Positions 17,960 through 27,580 are shown, counted from the first letter of the stretch. The stretch is DNA of 64,000 nt from Streptomyces katrae (GCF_002028425.1 NZ_CP020042.1:62001-126000); one strand, 5' to 3'. Translations and numbers: made by a program. The notes: generated from the letters alone by a model not told the origin.

Positions 17960-18424
17960 AGCCGCGAGCAGCCCAGGGCGTTGTCCGGGATCCTCATCGG
18001 CGCCGACAGCCCCGTCCGCGTCGTCCAGGAAGAAGAATCGCTCCAGCTCTGCCCGTGCCGGCGCCCGCCGGACCCGCGGCAGGTGCCGGTGGAGGTGGCC
18101 GGGCCGAGTACCTGGCCGAGCAACTGGGAATCGCATACGCCTCGGTCCTGCAGGAGTACGGGGAGCGCGACGGCACGGGCCCGCTCGCATGCCGGGGAGA
18201 TCCAGCAGGACGGCGGCTGGCGGGACTTCGCCGAGGTCCGGGAGGAACTGGCGGCGTGGCTGCGCGAGCGGCGGGTGCTGCTGCAGGGGGTGAGCCGGCT
18301 GGCCCAGCTGGTGGCGTCGGTACGGGAAGCGGATGGCTTTGTTGGTCAGGAGCGGGTTCTGGCACAGATCGTGGGGAGCGGTCGCGGAAGGTTACCTCGA
18401 TGTTCGAATGCGGTCGCTGATTGG
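17960..18424 (+). mobile_element. Tn3-family transposase N-terminal remnant, internally inverted
   Basis: On the plus strand, pieces read EYLAEQLGIAYASVLQEYGE, then WRDFAEVREELAAWLRERRV and LLQGVSRLAQLVASVREADG, in the order found in the first third of Tn3-family transposases. The expected preceding piece (RAELERFFFLDDADG) lies at about 18000-18045 on the opposite strand, so part of the gene was inverted. Several frames are needed. The matching C-terminal part lies at 20443-21436. Confidence 0.6.
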
Positions 18425-18700
18425 CTACTCAAGGGCATCGTAGTCAGGTGACGGATCAACCAGCTCAGGGTGCTCCACTACGTACTGATCGCCGTGGATC
18501 GCCAGCATCGCCCAGTGCCATGCCTCGTCGTGGAAGATCAGCCCGCGGAATGGCGCCTCGGCTGGCTCGTACGGGTAATGCTCCAGGGCGGCCGCCCTGG
18601 CCTCCTCCGGTGTTAGCCCGCCGTGACGCTGCATTACCCGTGCGTAGCCGCGCCGTTCGGCTTGAAGGCAGTCGACATACTCCGCTTCGCTCCATGTCAT
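18425..18700 (-). CDS. Small hypothetical protein
   Basis: 91 residues from ATG 18700. Acidic and helical (MTWSEAEYVDCLQAERRGYA, GGLTPEEARAAALEHYPYE) with an aromatic centre (LIFHDEAWHWAMLAIHGDQY). A complete-looking small protein squeezed between the Tn3 remnant and ISL3 debris. Family not recognised; the helical start and tryptophan motif recall small actinomycete accessory proteins. Confidence 0.55.
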   Translation of the reverse strand: MTWSEAEYVDCLQAERRGYARVMQRHGGLTPEEARAAALEHYPYEPAEAPFRGLIFHDEAWHWAMLAIHGDQYVVEHPELVDPSPDYDALE

Positions 18701-18738
18701 GGCCCAACGGTAGACCGGTCGTCGAAACAAGCGACGTG

Positions 18739-19860
18739 TCACTGAAGCAGGATCATTTTTCGGAGCAGTTCGAATCCGGCTCGACCGTAGAGCTGCCTCT
18801 TGATCTTCTTTGCGGTTGACGGCGCCCTCGATACTGCCCGAGCTCCAGTCCAGGGTGAGCCGGCTGTTACTGCGTCGAGGTTTCGGAGCAGGTGGATTGC
18901 GAAGCCGGTGAGGCCGGGTAGCCGGCTGGCATCGACTGCGTCGATCCAGGCAGGGAGTCTGTTGCCGAGCCGGCTGCTGAGTATCTCCCCGAAGTCGCGG
19001 ACGTGTCCGGCGGCTCTGGCCAGCTCGGGGCAGCGAGTCAGAACGTCTTTCAGGGCGGTGCTGTCCTCCTCGGTCAAGGTGGCGGGGTGACGGGTGAGCC
19101 AGCCGGTCACCTGTCGCACCGTCGGCGGCCGGGGCGGCGCCTCGGGCGGAGCCCCGCGCAGGGTCGCGACGTGTGCGCGGACCATGCCGTAGGTGACCGG
19201 GGCGTGGTCGGCAAGCAGCTCGCCGTGCAGCTGGGTGCCGCTGGTGCATCCCTCGGCGAAGCGTCGCTCCAGGTAGGGCTTGTAGGCGTCGAGCCTGCTG
19301 GGCCGGGGCCGGTTTTCACGGAAGGTGTCCTGCCAGTGCGCGGCGTTCGCGTACCGGAGCACCGTGTTGAGGCCTCACCCCAGGTGCCGGGCGATCGCCC
19401 GGCGTGAGTGACCTTGGGAAAGGAGCTCGTGGACCAGGGCACGCGCTGCCTTCTTTCGCTCGGTGCGCCGGCCGAGCAGCGCCGGGTCGTCCTGCGGCCG
19501 ACCGGTCGCCAGTCGGGTGCCTCCGCCAACGGCCCGCTGACCGAGGGATTACGCAGGCAGTCGCGATGGGCGGCGACACAGGTCTCCACGGCTCGGCCGA
19601 GGCCCTGCCACAGATGGAACCGGTCAGCGACCTGCACAGCGTCGGGGGCACCGCGGTGGGCGCCCTCGGCGTAGGCGCCCGCCCGGTCCCGGCAGATGAT
19701 CTCCACACCGGGGTGACGGACCAGCCAGACGGCCAGCGGCCCGGCTTCACGGTCGGGAGCACGTCGACCACGCGATGTCCCTGCTCGGCGAGGAAGGGCA
19801 GACGTCCGGGGAAACGGAGGATCCGCACTGCCGCCACCTCGTGGACCTCACCCACTGGTG
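18739..19860 (-). mobile_element. ISL3-family transposase pseudogene
   Basis: Three frames together give an ISL3 transposase. In order they are [23 protein letters not shown] ([15 protein letters not shown]), [60 protein letters not shown], and near the end TLDWSSGSIEGAVNR followed by KKIKRQLYGRAGFELLRKMI. DDE residues lie in the CRDRAG and SSGSIEG blocks. The N-terminal zinc-finger region is missing and there are at least three frameshifts. It sits between the two halves of a Tn3 transposase. Confidence 0.8.
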
Positions 19861-19903
19861 ACCGGGCAGGGTCACCGTCGCGGGGCCGGCCCGGCACGCA
19901 GGC

Positions 19904-20425
19904 ATGACCGACAAGTCGAGGGCATCGCCGGAACGGGCCAGACCACCATCATGGCCCGCCCTCGCCGACTGGGAGGCCGCCGGGCTCCGCGTCGCCGACA
20001 CGACCACCGCCGCCGTCGCCGCCGAGGCGGGCATCGACAGCCAGACCATCGCCGCGTGGACGCGCAAGATCAACGGCGACCGCGCTCTGGCCGTGCTCCT
20101 CAAGCACGACCACCAGACTCGCCCCGCTCGACGAGGCGTACGTGGCCCACGCCGACGCGCTCAGCGATCTGGCCCACGCGATCCTGCAGGACTTCCCGCT
20201 CCACCCCGGACCCTCCGGGACAAGGGCGAGACCCTGCAGGACGCCTTGAACCTGCGCCACCTCGCCGGCCGGGTCGTGGAGGCCGCTGTCGTCGTCGAGA
20301 ACGAGCGGGGCGGGAGCTGGAGCGAGATCGGCGCCGCCGCGGGTATCACCAAGCAGACCGCGAACGGGAAGTGGACCAGGGCTACTTCCGTGCCGAGAAC
20401 ATCTCGGCGGCGAACGGCCTGTTCA
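19904..20425 (+). pseudogene. Helix-turn-helix protein, multiply frameshifted
   Basis: ATG 19904 begins MTDKSRASPERARPPSWPAL. Two or three frames follow with recognisable parts: RVADTTTAAVAAEAGIDSQT, YVAHADALSDLAHAILQDF (middle frame), then LRDKGETLQDALNLRHLAGR and SWSEIGAAAGITKQTANGKW, the last being a helix-turn-helix. It resembles actinomycete accessory DNA-binding proteins but is broken. It abuts the Tn3 remnant that begins near 20443. Confidence 0.45.
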
Positions 20426-20442
20426 TCGAGGCGCAAGCGTAG

Positions 20443-21436
20443 ATTGACGTCGTACGGGCGTGGGGTGGCGGCCTGGTCGCCTCCGCCGACGGCATCCGGT
20501 TCACGGTTCCCGTGCAGACACTGTACGCGGGTTCGAATCCCCGGTACTTCGGCCTGCGGCACAAGGGCGCCACGTGGCTGAACGTCGTCAACGACCAAGT
20601 GATGGGGCTCGGCGGGGTGGTGGTGCCGGGCACGCTGCGTGACTCGCTGTTCATCCTGGACGCCATCCACGCCCGTGACGGCGGCCCGAAGCCGGAGACG
20701 GTCATCACGGACACGGCGTCGTACTCCGACATCGTCTTCGGCCTGTTCGCCATCTGCGGCTACCAGTTCTCGCCGAGGATCGCCGACATATCCGACGCCC
20801 GGCTGTGGCGTACGAACACCGCTGCCGACTACGGGCCGCTCCAGCCGGTCTCGAACCACACCATCCGTCTGGACCGCATCCGCGCCAACTGGGGCGACAT
20901 GCTCCGTGTGGCCGGTTCCCTGACCCTGGGCGAGGTCCGTGGCCACGACCTGATCCGCATGCTCTCCCGCGACGGCAAACCGACCGGGCTGGGCGACGCG
21001 TTCGCCCACTACGGACGGATCTTCAAAACCCTGCACCTGCTCCAGTTCGTATCTGACGAGGGATACCGGCGGATGATCGGCGCCCAGCTCAACGTCACCG
21101 AGGCCCGCCACCGCCTCGCCCGGAGATCTTCTTCGGCCAGCGCGGCGAACCGCGCCAGCACTACCGCGAGGGAATGAGGACCAGCTCGGCGTCCTCGGCC
21201 TGGCGCTCAACGCTGTCGTGCTGTTCAACAGCCTCCACATCGACGCCGCCGTCAAGCAGCTCGCCGCCGACGGCTTCCCCGTCACCGACGAACTGCTCGC
21301 CCGGCTCTCCCCGCTTCAGTACGACCACGTCAACTTCCTCGGCTGCTACGCCTTCACCCGGCCCGCGGCGCCTGGGCTGCGCCCGTTGCGTGACCCCCAC
21401 GTCCACGACGAGTCAGACGACGGCGAGGCCGAGTAG
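20443..21436 (+). mobile_element. Tn3-family transposase C-terminal part, frameshifted
   Basis: Starts in mid-protein (VVRAWGGGLVASADGIRF) and continues with the Tn3 signature LYAGSNPRYFG, GVVVPGTLRDSLFILDAIHA, ITDTASYSDIVFGLFAICGY, LDRIRANWGDMLRVAGSLTL. Near 21120-21180 two frameshifts lead to IFFGQRGEPRQHYREGM and LGLALNAVVLFNSLHIDAAV, then YDHVNFLGCYAFTRP. The conserved acidic residues are present, but the first half of the gene is missing, so it cannot act alone. Confidence 0.85.
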
Positions 21437-22694
21437 CGGAGGCGCCGTACGAGGCCTGATCACTTCCACCGGCATCAGGGCGGTGACCGCGGCCATCCGC
21501 ATGCGTGACACGGGTCCTGGCCGGGCTTTCCTCGAACTTGTACAGCGCCCGTAGGTGGCGGGCCAGGGCGAGTGCGGCGAGCAGCGCGACGAGCACGCAC
21601 ACGCCCCACCAGCCAGCCTGGCTCCAGACGTGTATCCCGAGCCAGGAACCTGTGCTGCCGCCCAGGTAGGCGCAGGTCATGTAGGCGGTGTTGAGCCTGC
21701 TGCGGGCGTCGGTGCGCAGGGCGTAGACGCGGACTTGATTGGCGACCATGCCGGACTGCATCGCGGTGTCGAGGAGCAGCGTGCCGAGTATCAGGGCGGC
21801 CAGACCCAATGTGCCGCCCCGGGCACCAATGGTGAGGATCGCGGCCGAGATGAGGACGCCAAGCATGCAGACCAGGTTCACTGGATCGGGGCCGTAGCGG
21901 TCCACCAGACGGCCGGCGAGCGGGGTGCAGACCATGGTCGCTGCTCCGACCAGGGCGATCATTCCTACCGCCTGGGCACCCAGCCCGTAAGCCGGTCCGG
22001 CGAGCAGGAGCGCCAGGCAGGTCCAGACCGCGGAGAACCCGGCGAAGACGGTCGCCTGGTAGAAGCACGAGCGGCGCAGGTCTGGCTCGGTGCGCAGCAG
22101 ACGCAGTGGCTCGGCCAGGAGTGCTGTGTACCGCTGGCGGGAGGACGGGGTTGTGGTCGGCACCGCGAACGCTAAGACGGTGGCGAGGAGCAGGGCCAGG
22201 ACCGCGGCGACCAGGTAGGGGGCCCGCCAGCCCAGCCACTCACCGAGCGTGCCGCTGAAGGTCCGGGCCAGCAGCATGCCGCCGGTCGATCCGCTCAACA
22301 GGGTGCCGATCACCGCTCCTTGGCGGTCAGCGGCCACGAGACCAGCCGCCAGAGGGCCGACGATCTGCGCGCCCACGGTGGCCAGGCCGACAAGGGTGCT
22401 GGCGGCAATGAGTGCCGGCAGAGCCGGCGCGCAACCCGCTGCGAGCAGTGCCAAGCCGGTCAGGGCGAGGAGGACGACGAGGAACGAGCGGTGCGGGAGC
22501 CGGTCGCCAAGCGGCACCAGCAAGACCATCCCGGCCGTGTAGCCGGCCTGTGTGGCGGTCACCACCGCAGCGGCCGAATCGGGCGACACATGCAGCCCGG
22601 CGGCGAGCAGCGGACCGATGGCCTGCGGAAAGTAGATGTTGCCCACCGCCACGGCGCACGTGACAGCCAGGATCAGGACCATCCGGCGGCTCAT
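21354..22694 (-). CDS. MFS drug-efflux transporter, 3' end altered
   Basis: Twelve-helix major facilitator. It opens MSRRMVLILAVTCAVAVGNIYFPQA; motif A is present as LVPLGDRLPHRSFLVVLL, and motif C-like glycine-rich helices follow (ATQAGYTAGMVLLVPLG). Authentic sequence runs to about ALARHLRALYKFEE (near 21530). The last 55 or so codons are Arg/Gly-rich and antisense to the Tn3 remnant, so the native stop was lost and the frame now ends by chance at 21354. The start is 4 bp after the SDR gene stop, indicating an operon. Likely exports a small hydrophobic compound; activity depends on tolerance of the foreign tail. Confidence 0.8.
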   Translation of the reverse strand: MSRRMVLILAVTCAVAVGNIYFPQAIGPLLAAGLHVSPDSAAAVVTATQAGYTAGMVLLVPLGDRLPHRSFLVVLLALTGLALLAAGCAPALPALIAASTLVGLATVGAQIVGPLAAGLVAADRQGAVIGTLLSGSTGGMLLARTFSGTLGEWLGWRAPYLVAAVLALLLATVLAFAVPTTTPSSRQRYTALLAEPLRLLRTEPDLRRSCFYQATVFAGFSAVWTCLALLLAGPAYGLGAQAVGMIALVGAATMVCTPLAGRLVDRYGPDPVNLVCMLGVLISAAILTIGARGGTLGLAALILGTLLLDTAMQSGMVANQVRVYALRTDARSRLNTAYMTCAYLGGSTGSWLGIHVWSQAGWWGVCVLVALLAALALARHLRALYKFEESPARTRVTHADGRGHRPDAGGSDQASYGASATRPRRRLTRRGRGGHATGAAQAPRAG

Positions 22695-22698
22695 ACCT

Positions 22699-23466
22699 TC
22701 AGTCCACCGGCCCGCCCGCTACGTAGATGACCTGGCCGGAGACGAACCCCGCCCCGGGACTTACGAGGAAGGAGGCGGTATGCGCGATGTCGTCAGGCAG
22801 GCCCACCCGGCCGACCGGGATGGACTGCTCTGCCCTGTGCCGGAACTCCTCGAAGCTCAGGCCGAGCCGCCGGGCTGAGGCCCTGGTCATGTCGCTCACG
22901 ACGAATCCCGGCGCGATGGCGTTCGCAGTCACGCCATGCGGTCCGAGCTGGAGAGCGAGGGACTTGGTGAATCCGATCAAGCCCGCCTTCGCGCTGGCGT
23001 AGTCGACGCGGCCAGCATCACCGACCGCGGAGATGCTCGACATGTTGACGATACGTCCCCAACCGGCCGTCACCATGTGCGGGCAGACGGCACGGGCGGC
23101 GAAGAAGGGGCCGCTGAGGTTGATCCCCACGACCGTGTCCCACTGCTGCGTGGTCATGTCCACAAGGTCGGCACGGGGTCCGATGCCGGCGTTGTTGACC
23201 AGCACCGTCGGCGGCCCGAACGCGGCGGCGATCCGGGCGACGGCCGCAGTGACCGCGGCCTCGTCGGCGACATCAGCGGCGACGGCCAGCGCTGCCCCGC
23301 CGACACTTGTGATGGCATCCACGGTATCGGCGCAGTCCGCCTCGTCCAGATCGATCACGCCGACCGCCAAGCCGTCGCCCGCCAGGCGCCTGGCCACAGC
23401 GGCGCCGATGCCGCGGGCAGCACCGGTGACAACCGCCGTCCGCTGCAGATGAGTTGTGTGTGTCAT
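22699..23466 (-). CDS. Short-chain dehydrogenase/reductase (FabG-like)
   Basis: 255 residues from ATG 23466; an alternative ATG at 23502 adds 12 residues. Classical SDR: TGAARGIG cofactor motif, NNAG (LVNNAGIG), catalytic Ser in NMSSISAVGDAGR and YASAK Tyr/Lys, then IAPGFVVSDM and C-terminal GQVIYVAGG. Close in pattern to 3-oxoacyl-ACP reductases; the probable reaction is NAD(P)H-dependent ketone reduction or the reverse. It is the first gene of an SDR-MFS operon, divergent from the ArsR-type regulator at 23523, which probably controls it. Confidence 0.88.
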   Translation of the reverse strand: MTHTTHLQRTAVVTGAARGIGAAVARRLAGDGLAVGVIDLDEADCADTVDAITSVGGAALAVAADVADEAAVTAAVARIAAAFGPPTVLVNNAGIGPRADLVDMTTQQWDTVVGINLSGPFFAARAVCPHMVTAGWGRIVNMSSISAVGDAGRVDYASAKAGLIGFTKSLALQLGPHGVTANAIAPGFVVSDMTRASARRLGLSFEEFRHRAEQSIPVGRVGLPDDIAHTASFLVSPGAGFVSGQVIYVAGGPVD

Positions 23467-23522
23467 GGGAGGAAGTCCACGGCATCGACGGTGCGTCGCC
23501 AATCGTTGTAGCGTATGGCTTA

Positions 23523-24620
23523 ATGATCAGCTTTGTGCTCGGCGTCGAGGACCTCGCGGACACCCGCTTCGCCCTCTCCCCCCTGCACGAAACCCTATTC
23601 AGCCTGCGAGTGCTCCAGGATCCGGGCCTGTCCGCGCTGCACCTGCCCTGGCGCAGGTCCGTACTCGGCAGACTCGGCACGCTCGACACCGGTCTACTGA
23701 TGTCCCTGGTCGCCCAGCGGCGTACCCTCCCCGACTTCCTGACCCCGAATCCCACGAGTTTCGCGCCGGCTTTCGAAGAAGAACTCTCCGTCGTCCGTCA
23801 AGCGTCCTGCGCTCGGGTCCGCCACGACCTGCTGCTTGCGCACGCACCCGATCCTGTTCCCGAAGCGCTCCGCGACGCCACCGCTGCCGAAGACGCACCT
23901 GTCGCCAGACTCCGCGACGCCATCTGCGATCTCCTGCGGCAGTACTGGGAGGTGGCCATCAAGCCGGTGTGGCCGCAGATGCGACTGGTGCTGGAAGCCG
24001 ACATGACCTACCGCGCCCGCCAGCTCGCTCTGGGGGGCGCCCGACTGCTGTTCGCCGACATGCACCCGAACCTGCGCTGGCAAGGCGGAGAACTGTATAT
24101 CCGCAAGATGATCAGCAGGCATCGGGTTGCGGCATCTGGCCGGGGGCTGTTGCTCCTGCCGTCCGTGTTCGCACACAAACCCGCGCCCCCCGTCAGCCCG
24201 GACGAGCCTCCGAGCCTCGTCTATCCCAGCCGGGGAGTAGCCACGCTGTGGGGCTCGGAGATGCCGACCGTCGACGCAACCGCCCTGGTGTCTCTCCTCG
24301 GCTCATCCCGAGCGAGACTGCTCAGCCTCCTGGAAGAGCCGTTGCCCACCGTAGAGCTCGCCCGCCGTCTCAGGGTCACCCCAAGCGCGGTCTCTCAACA
24401 CCTGCGTGTCCTGCACTCCACAGGACTGGTCACCCGGACACGTGACGGACGGCATGTGCTGTACCGGAGAAGCGCACTCGGCGACCAACTCACGACCACC
24501 GCTACCGAACCGCGAACTCACGACAGCTGGGGTTCAGCAGTCCGCCTCCGCCCAACCCCGCCTGGCCGGGCGACTATCCACTCCACCAAGCCGCTGACTG
24601 GTTCCCCACCCGTCCGCTGA
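23523..24620 (+). CDS. ArsR-type transcriptional regulator with large N-terminal domain
   Basis: 365 residues from ATG 23523 (ISFVLGVEDLADTRFALSPL). The N-terminal two thirds match the DUF5937-like ligand/dimer domain found in Streptomyces regulators. The C-terminal winged helix is ArsR-like: LLSLLEEPLPTVELARRLRV, SAVSQHLRVLHSTGLVTRTR, DGRHVLYRRS. No cysteine metal box is seen, so a small-molecule ligand is likelier than arsenic. Divergent from the SDR-MFS operon with a short (about 56 bp) shared promoter region, implying local control. Confidence 0.82.
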   Translation: MISFVLGVEDLADTRFALSPLHETLFSLRVLQDPGLSALHLPWRRSVLGRLGTLDTGLLMSLVAQRRTLPDFLTPNPTSFAPAFEEELSVVRQASCARVRHDLLLAHAPDPVPEALRDATAAEDAPVARLRDAICDLLRQYWEVAIKPVWPQMRLVLEADMTYRARQLALGGARLLFADMHPNLRWQGGELYIRKMISRHRVAASGRGLLLLPSVFAHKPAPPVSPDEPPSLVYPSRGVATLWGSEMPTVDATALVSLLGSSRARLLSLLEEPLPTVELARRLRVTPSAVSQHLRVLHSTGLVTRTRDGRHVLYRRSALGDQLTTTATEPRTHDSWGSAVRLRPTPPGRATIHSTKPLTGSPPVR

Positions 24621-24656
24621 CCGACTCACCCTGTCGGCAAACGTTGGCACCCTCAA

Positions 24657-25303
24657 GTGATCAACGCACCACCCACGGATGATCACGTGATCGTGGAGGC
24701 ACAGGTGCGTGACTACGGGTTTTCGCCAGCTCAGCAGGACGAGATATGGAGACGCTGGCGTGAGGGGCAGTCGTTCAGCTTGATCGGGCGGGCACTCGGG
24801 GCGCCGATGCAGCACGCCCGTCGCTTCTTGTACCAGAGCGGCAGCTGGCCAAGCGGCTGGGCCGATCCTCGTCGACCGTCTCCCGCGAGATCGCCCGCAA
24901 CGGCGGCCGGGACCGCTACCGAGCCGCCACGGCCGATGCAGCCGCCTACGAACGCGGGCGCCGCCCCAAACAGGCCAAGCTCGCCCAACGGCCATCTCTA
25001 CGCGCCCTGGTGGAAGCCAAGCTGGCTCTGTGCTGGTCACCCGAGCAGATCGCAGGATGGCTGGGACGGTAGTTTCCTGGTGACGCCTCCATGCAGATCG
25101 CGCACGAAGCGATCTACCTCTCGCTCTACGATCCTCGCCGGCGCCAGGCGATCGACCGCAGCCTCACCCAGCGGCTGCGGTCAGGCAGGCCCATGCGCCG
25201 TCCGAAGGTCGCCCGCCGGCCCACCGGGCGGGGCGTCATCCGCGGCATGGTGTCCATCACTGCCCGCCCCGCCGAGGTCGAGGATCGCTTGCGCCGGGCG
25301 TGA
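24657..25303 (+). mobile_element. IS30-family transposase pseudogene
   Basis: First frame: FSPAQQDEIWRRWREGQSFS and QHARRFLYQSGSW. Second frame: LAKRLGRSSSTVSREIARNG and YERGRRPKQAKLAQ with WSPEQIAGWL, the IS30 helix-turn-helix and linker. Third frame from 25091: MQIAHEAIYLSLYDPRRR. The DDE domain stops at about ITARPAEVEDR (25300). Deletions and shifts throughout; inactive. Its 3' end overlaps the antisense MFS tail. Confidence 0.78.
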
Positions 25304-26680
25304 GGCGGTCGTGTCGTCTCCTTCTTGGCGGGCCGGGTGCCGGGGCAGCCGCGACGCGGGCAGCAGGCCGAGAGCGGCGAGTGCGGCCAGGATCAGCAGA
25401 GTGGAGCTCATGGTTGAAGCAGCGGTGCCGGTTGCGCTGGCCGCGACGGCGATGCCGAGGGTCGGCCCGATGTTCATGGCGGTCTGCTTGAGCCCGCTGA
25501 CGACCCCGGCGTACCCGGGCGGCGCGTCACCGACGACGGTCCCGGTGGCGGTGACCATCACGGTGGCGAATCCGGCACCGATGGCGGCAAAGGCTGCAGC
25601 CATGGCCATCCATGTGCTGGCGGGATCGAGCCGGGACAGCCCCGCGATGCCGACCATGCCGACCACGACGAGGACCGTACCGGCGATCGCGGTGCGGCGC
25701 GCACCGTACCGGCGCAGTGCGGCGACCGCGGCGGGTGAGCCGAGGACCATGAGCACGGTCAGCGGGAGTACGCGCAGACCGCTGGCGAGCGGGTCGAGTC
25801 GAAGTACGTCCTGGAGGTAGAAGGTGGCCCTGAACAGCGCGCCGAACAGGCCGGCGGTGGTGACCAGCAGGATCGCCATCGACGCGGTCACCGGTACGGA
25901 CCGCGCTACGGCTGGTGGAACGATCGGGTGTGTGGTGCGGCGTTCGTGGCAGGCGAGCACCGTTGCGATGCCGATGACGGCGAGGATTTCGAGCAGCGTC
26001 GGCGCGGCGGTCCACCCCCGTGCGGGTATGTCGGCCAAGGCGTGGACCAGGATTGCGAGCGCGACCGCCAGCAGGCCGGCGCTGGTGAGGTTGAGCCGTG
26101 GAGAGTTGGCACGTTGAGGTGCCGGTGTCCGTACGGCGAGGGCGAGGACGGCGATGACGAACGCGAGGGGCACGTTGACCCAGAAGACGGCGCGCCATCC
26201 CAGATGAGCCACGAGAACACCGCCCAGGAGCGGACCGGACCCTGCCGCCACCGCGATCGCACTGGTGCGGATGGCGATCGGCTTGCCGAGCCGGTCCGCG
26301 GGATACGCCAGCCGTAGCAGCGCGAGCGTCGCAGGTTGCAGGAACGCGGCGAACCCGCCTTGCACCGCGCGCAGGACGATCACCCAGCCGACGCCCGGCG
26401 CGAGCGCGATCCCGGCCGAGGCAGCCCCGAAACCGAGGACGCCGACGAACAGCAGGCGCGGGTGCCCGTACCGGTCCCCGAGGCGCCCGGCGATCACAAG
26501 CAACGCGGCCACGGCGACCAGATAGCCGGTGCTCGTCCACTGGATCTGCGCCATGCTCGCGCCGAGATCACGCTGCATGCCGGGCTGCGCCATGAGGAGG
26601 ATGGTTCCGTCCAGTGCGACGATCACCGCGCCGACCACGCTGACCAGAAGTGCAATCTGCCGCCGTACGGGTGCGGTCAT
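25181..26680 (-). CDS. DHA2-type MFS multidrug transporter, 3' end altered
   Basis: Fourteen-helix drug:H+ antiporter type (EmrB/QacA-like). It starts RRQIALLVSVVGAVIVALDG with WTSTGYLVAVAALLVIAGRLGD (motif A region; quoted in parts), RLGKPIAIRTSAIAVAAGSG and GPLLGGVLVAHLGWRAVFWV (motif C). Real sequence ends near LPASRLPRHPA (about 25320). The final 45 codons are antisense to the IS30 remnant, so the native terminus is lost, as in the MFS gene at 21354. The ATG at 26680 overlaps the TetR stop (ATGA), so the two are translationally coupled. Confidence 0.85.
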   Translation of the reverse strand: MTAPVRRQIALLVSVVGAVIVALDGTILLMAQPGMQRDLGASMAQIQWTSTGYLVAVAALLVIAGRLGDRYGHPRLLFVGVLGFGAASAGIALAPGVGWVIVLRAVQGGFAAFLQPATLALLRLAYPADRLGKPIAIRTSAIAVAAGSGPLLGGVLVAHLGWRAVFWVNVPLAFVIAVLALAVRTPAPQRANSPRLNLTSAGLLAVALAILVHALADIPARGWTAAPTLLEILAVIGIATVLACHERRTTHPIVPPAVARSVPVTASMAILLVTTAGLFGALFRATFYLQDVLRLDPLASGLRVLPLTVLMVLGSPAAVAALRRYGARRTAIAGTVLVVVGMVGIAGLSRLDPASTWMAMAAAFAAIGAGFATVMVTATGTVVGDAPPGYAGVVSGLKQTAMNIGPTLGIAVAASATGTAASTMSSTLLILAALAALGLLPASRLPRHPARQEGDDTTASRPAQAILDLGGAGSDGHHAADDAPPGGPAGDLRTAHGPA

Positions 26681-27333
26681 GAGGTCACCGGGCCGAGATG
26701 GGCGTCCAGAACTGCCGCGATGAGCCGGTCGCGTTGGTCGTCGCCAGGGTCACCGCCCAGCGGTGGGGCCCCGAGGGCGAGTTGCAAGCTGCCCCAGGCC
26801 CACAGCTGGGCCATGCCGTGCAGGTTCGACCACAGGGCGGCGGCAGTCACCGCAGGCGGAGGTCCGGCCTCGTTCGGCCCGTCGGCGCTTCGCGCGGCAT
26901 CCCGCTCCGATAGGCATCGGGCGACGAGTCCGGTGAAGTGCCCGAACAGCGGGAGGGTCGACTCGCGCAGCCTCGGTTGGTCCGATGCCTGCGCCGCGCC
27001 GTCGAGCAGGTCGTGCCGCCACATGAGTTCGAACATGCCGCGGCGTTCCAGTGCGTACCCGACGTACGCCCGCGCCAGGGCCTCCAGCTGGCCGCGCGGT
27101 GTGGTCGTGCCGGCGACCGCGGCCTCGAACATGGCTGCGAGGTCCTCGAAGCCGCGACGGCCGATAGCCGAGAGCAGCGCGTGGTGCGTGGGGAAGTACC
27201 GACGCGGCGCCCCGTGCGACACCCCCGCTCGACGGGCTATTTCCCGCAGGCCCACGGACGCGGAGCCCTCGGTCAGCACAAGGTCGACACCGGCATCGAT
27301 CAACCGCTCCCGAAGGGAGCTCTCATCAGTCAT
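26677..27333 (-). CDS. TetR-family repressor of the adjacent efflux gene
   Basis: 218 residues. N-terminal TetR helix-turn-helix: RERLIDAGVDLVLTEGSASV, LREIARRAGVSHGAPRRYFP with HHALLSAIGRRGF. The C-terminal domain (RRGMFELMWRHDLL, LFGHFTGLVARCLSE) is of the WHG type, a ligand-binding helical bundle. First gene of an operon with the DHA2 transporter (4-bp overlap). Two 13-bp palindromes cover its start codon region (27333-27369), so autorepression and drug-inducible efflux are likely. Confidence 0.88.
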   Translation of the reverse strand: MTDESSLRERLIDAGVDLVLTEGSASVGLREIARRAGVSHGAPRRYFPTHHALLSAIGRRGFEDLAAMFEAAVAGTTTPRGQLEALARAYVGYALERRGMFELMWRHDLLDGAAQASDQPRLRESTLPLFGHFTGLVARCLSERDAARSADGPNEAGPPPAVTAAALWSNLHGMAQLWAWGSLQLALGAPPLGGDPGDDQRDRLIAAVLDAHLGPVTS

Positions 27334-27369
27334 AGACAGTGTCTACCGTGGATTCGTAGACACTGTCTA
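27333..27369. promoter_or_regulatory. Paired TetR operator
   Basis: TAGACAGTGTCTA at 27333-27345 and TAGACACTGTCTA at 27357-27369 are each perfect dyads around one central base, with centres 24 bp apart. They overlap and precede the ATG of the TetR gene (27333), where binding would block transcription. Being repeated and adjacent to a TetR gene, they are almost certainly its operator. Confidence 0.8.
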
Positions 27370-27580
27370 CCCATTGGTGAGTGATCATTCTGCTCAGCGG
27401 GTGGCGGGGTCTGCCTCGGCTCGCTCGCTCACGGCGGCACGCTGACCGGGAATGGTCATGCCTGATAGTCGGAACGCCAGTTCGAGCATCGGCGATGACC
27501 TGACGAGCCGGTCCGACCGGCATACGGGCCAAAAGGGGAAGGGGGCAACGGGGCGATCTCCGTGTCCTTGGGCTCCGCTG

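Noticed and set aside
20525..20545. tRNA-like T-arm (GGGTTCGAATCCC)
   Set aside because: It lies in the conserved LYAGSNPRYFG coding stretch of the Tn3 transposase. No acceptor, D or anticodon arms can be folded around it, so it is coincidental.
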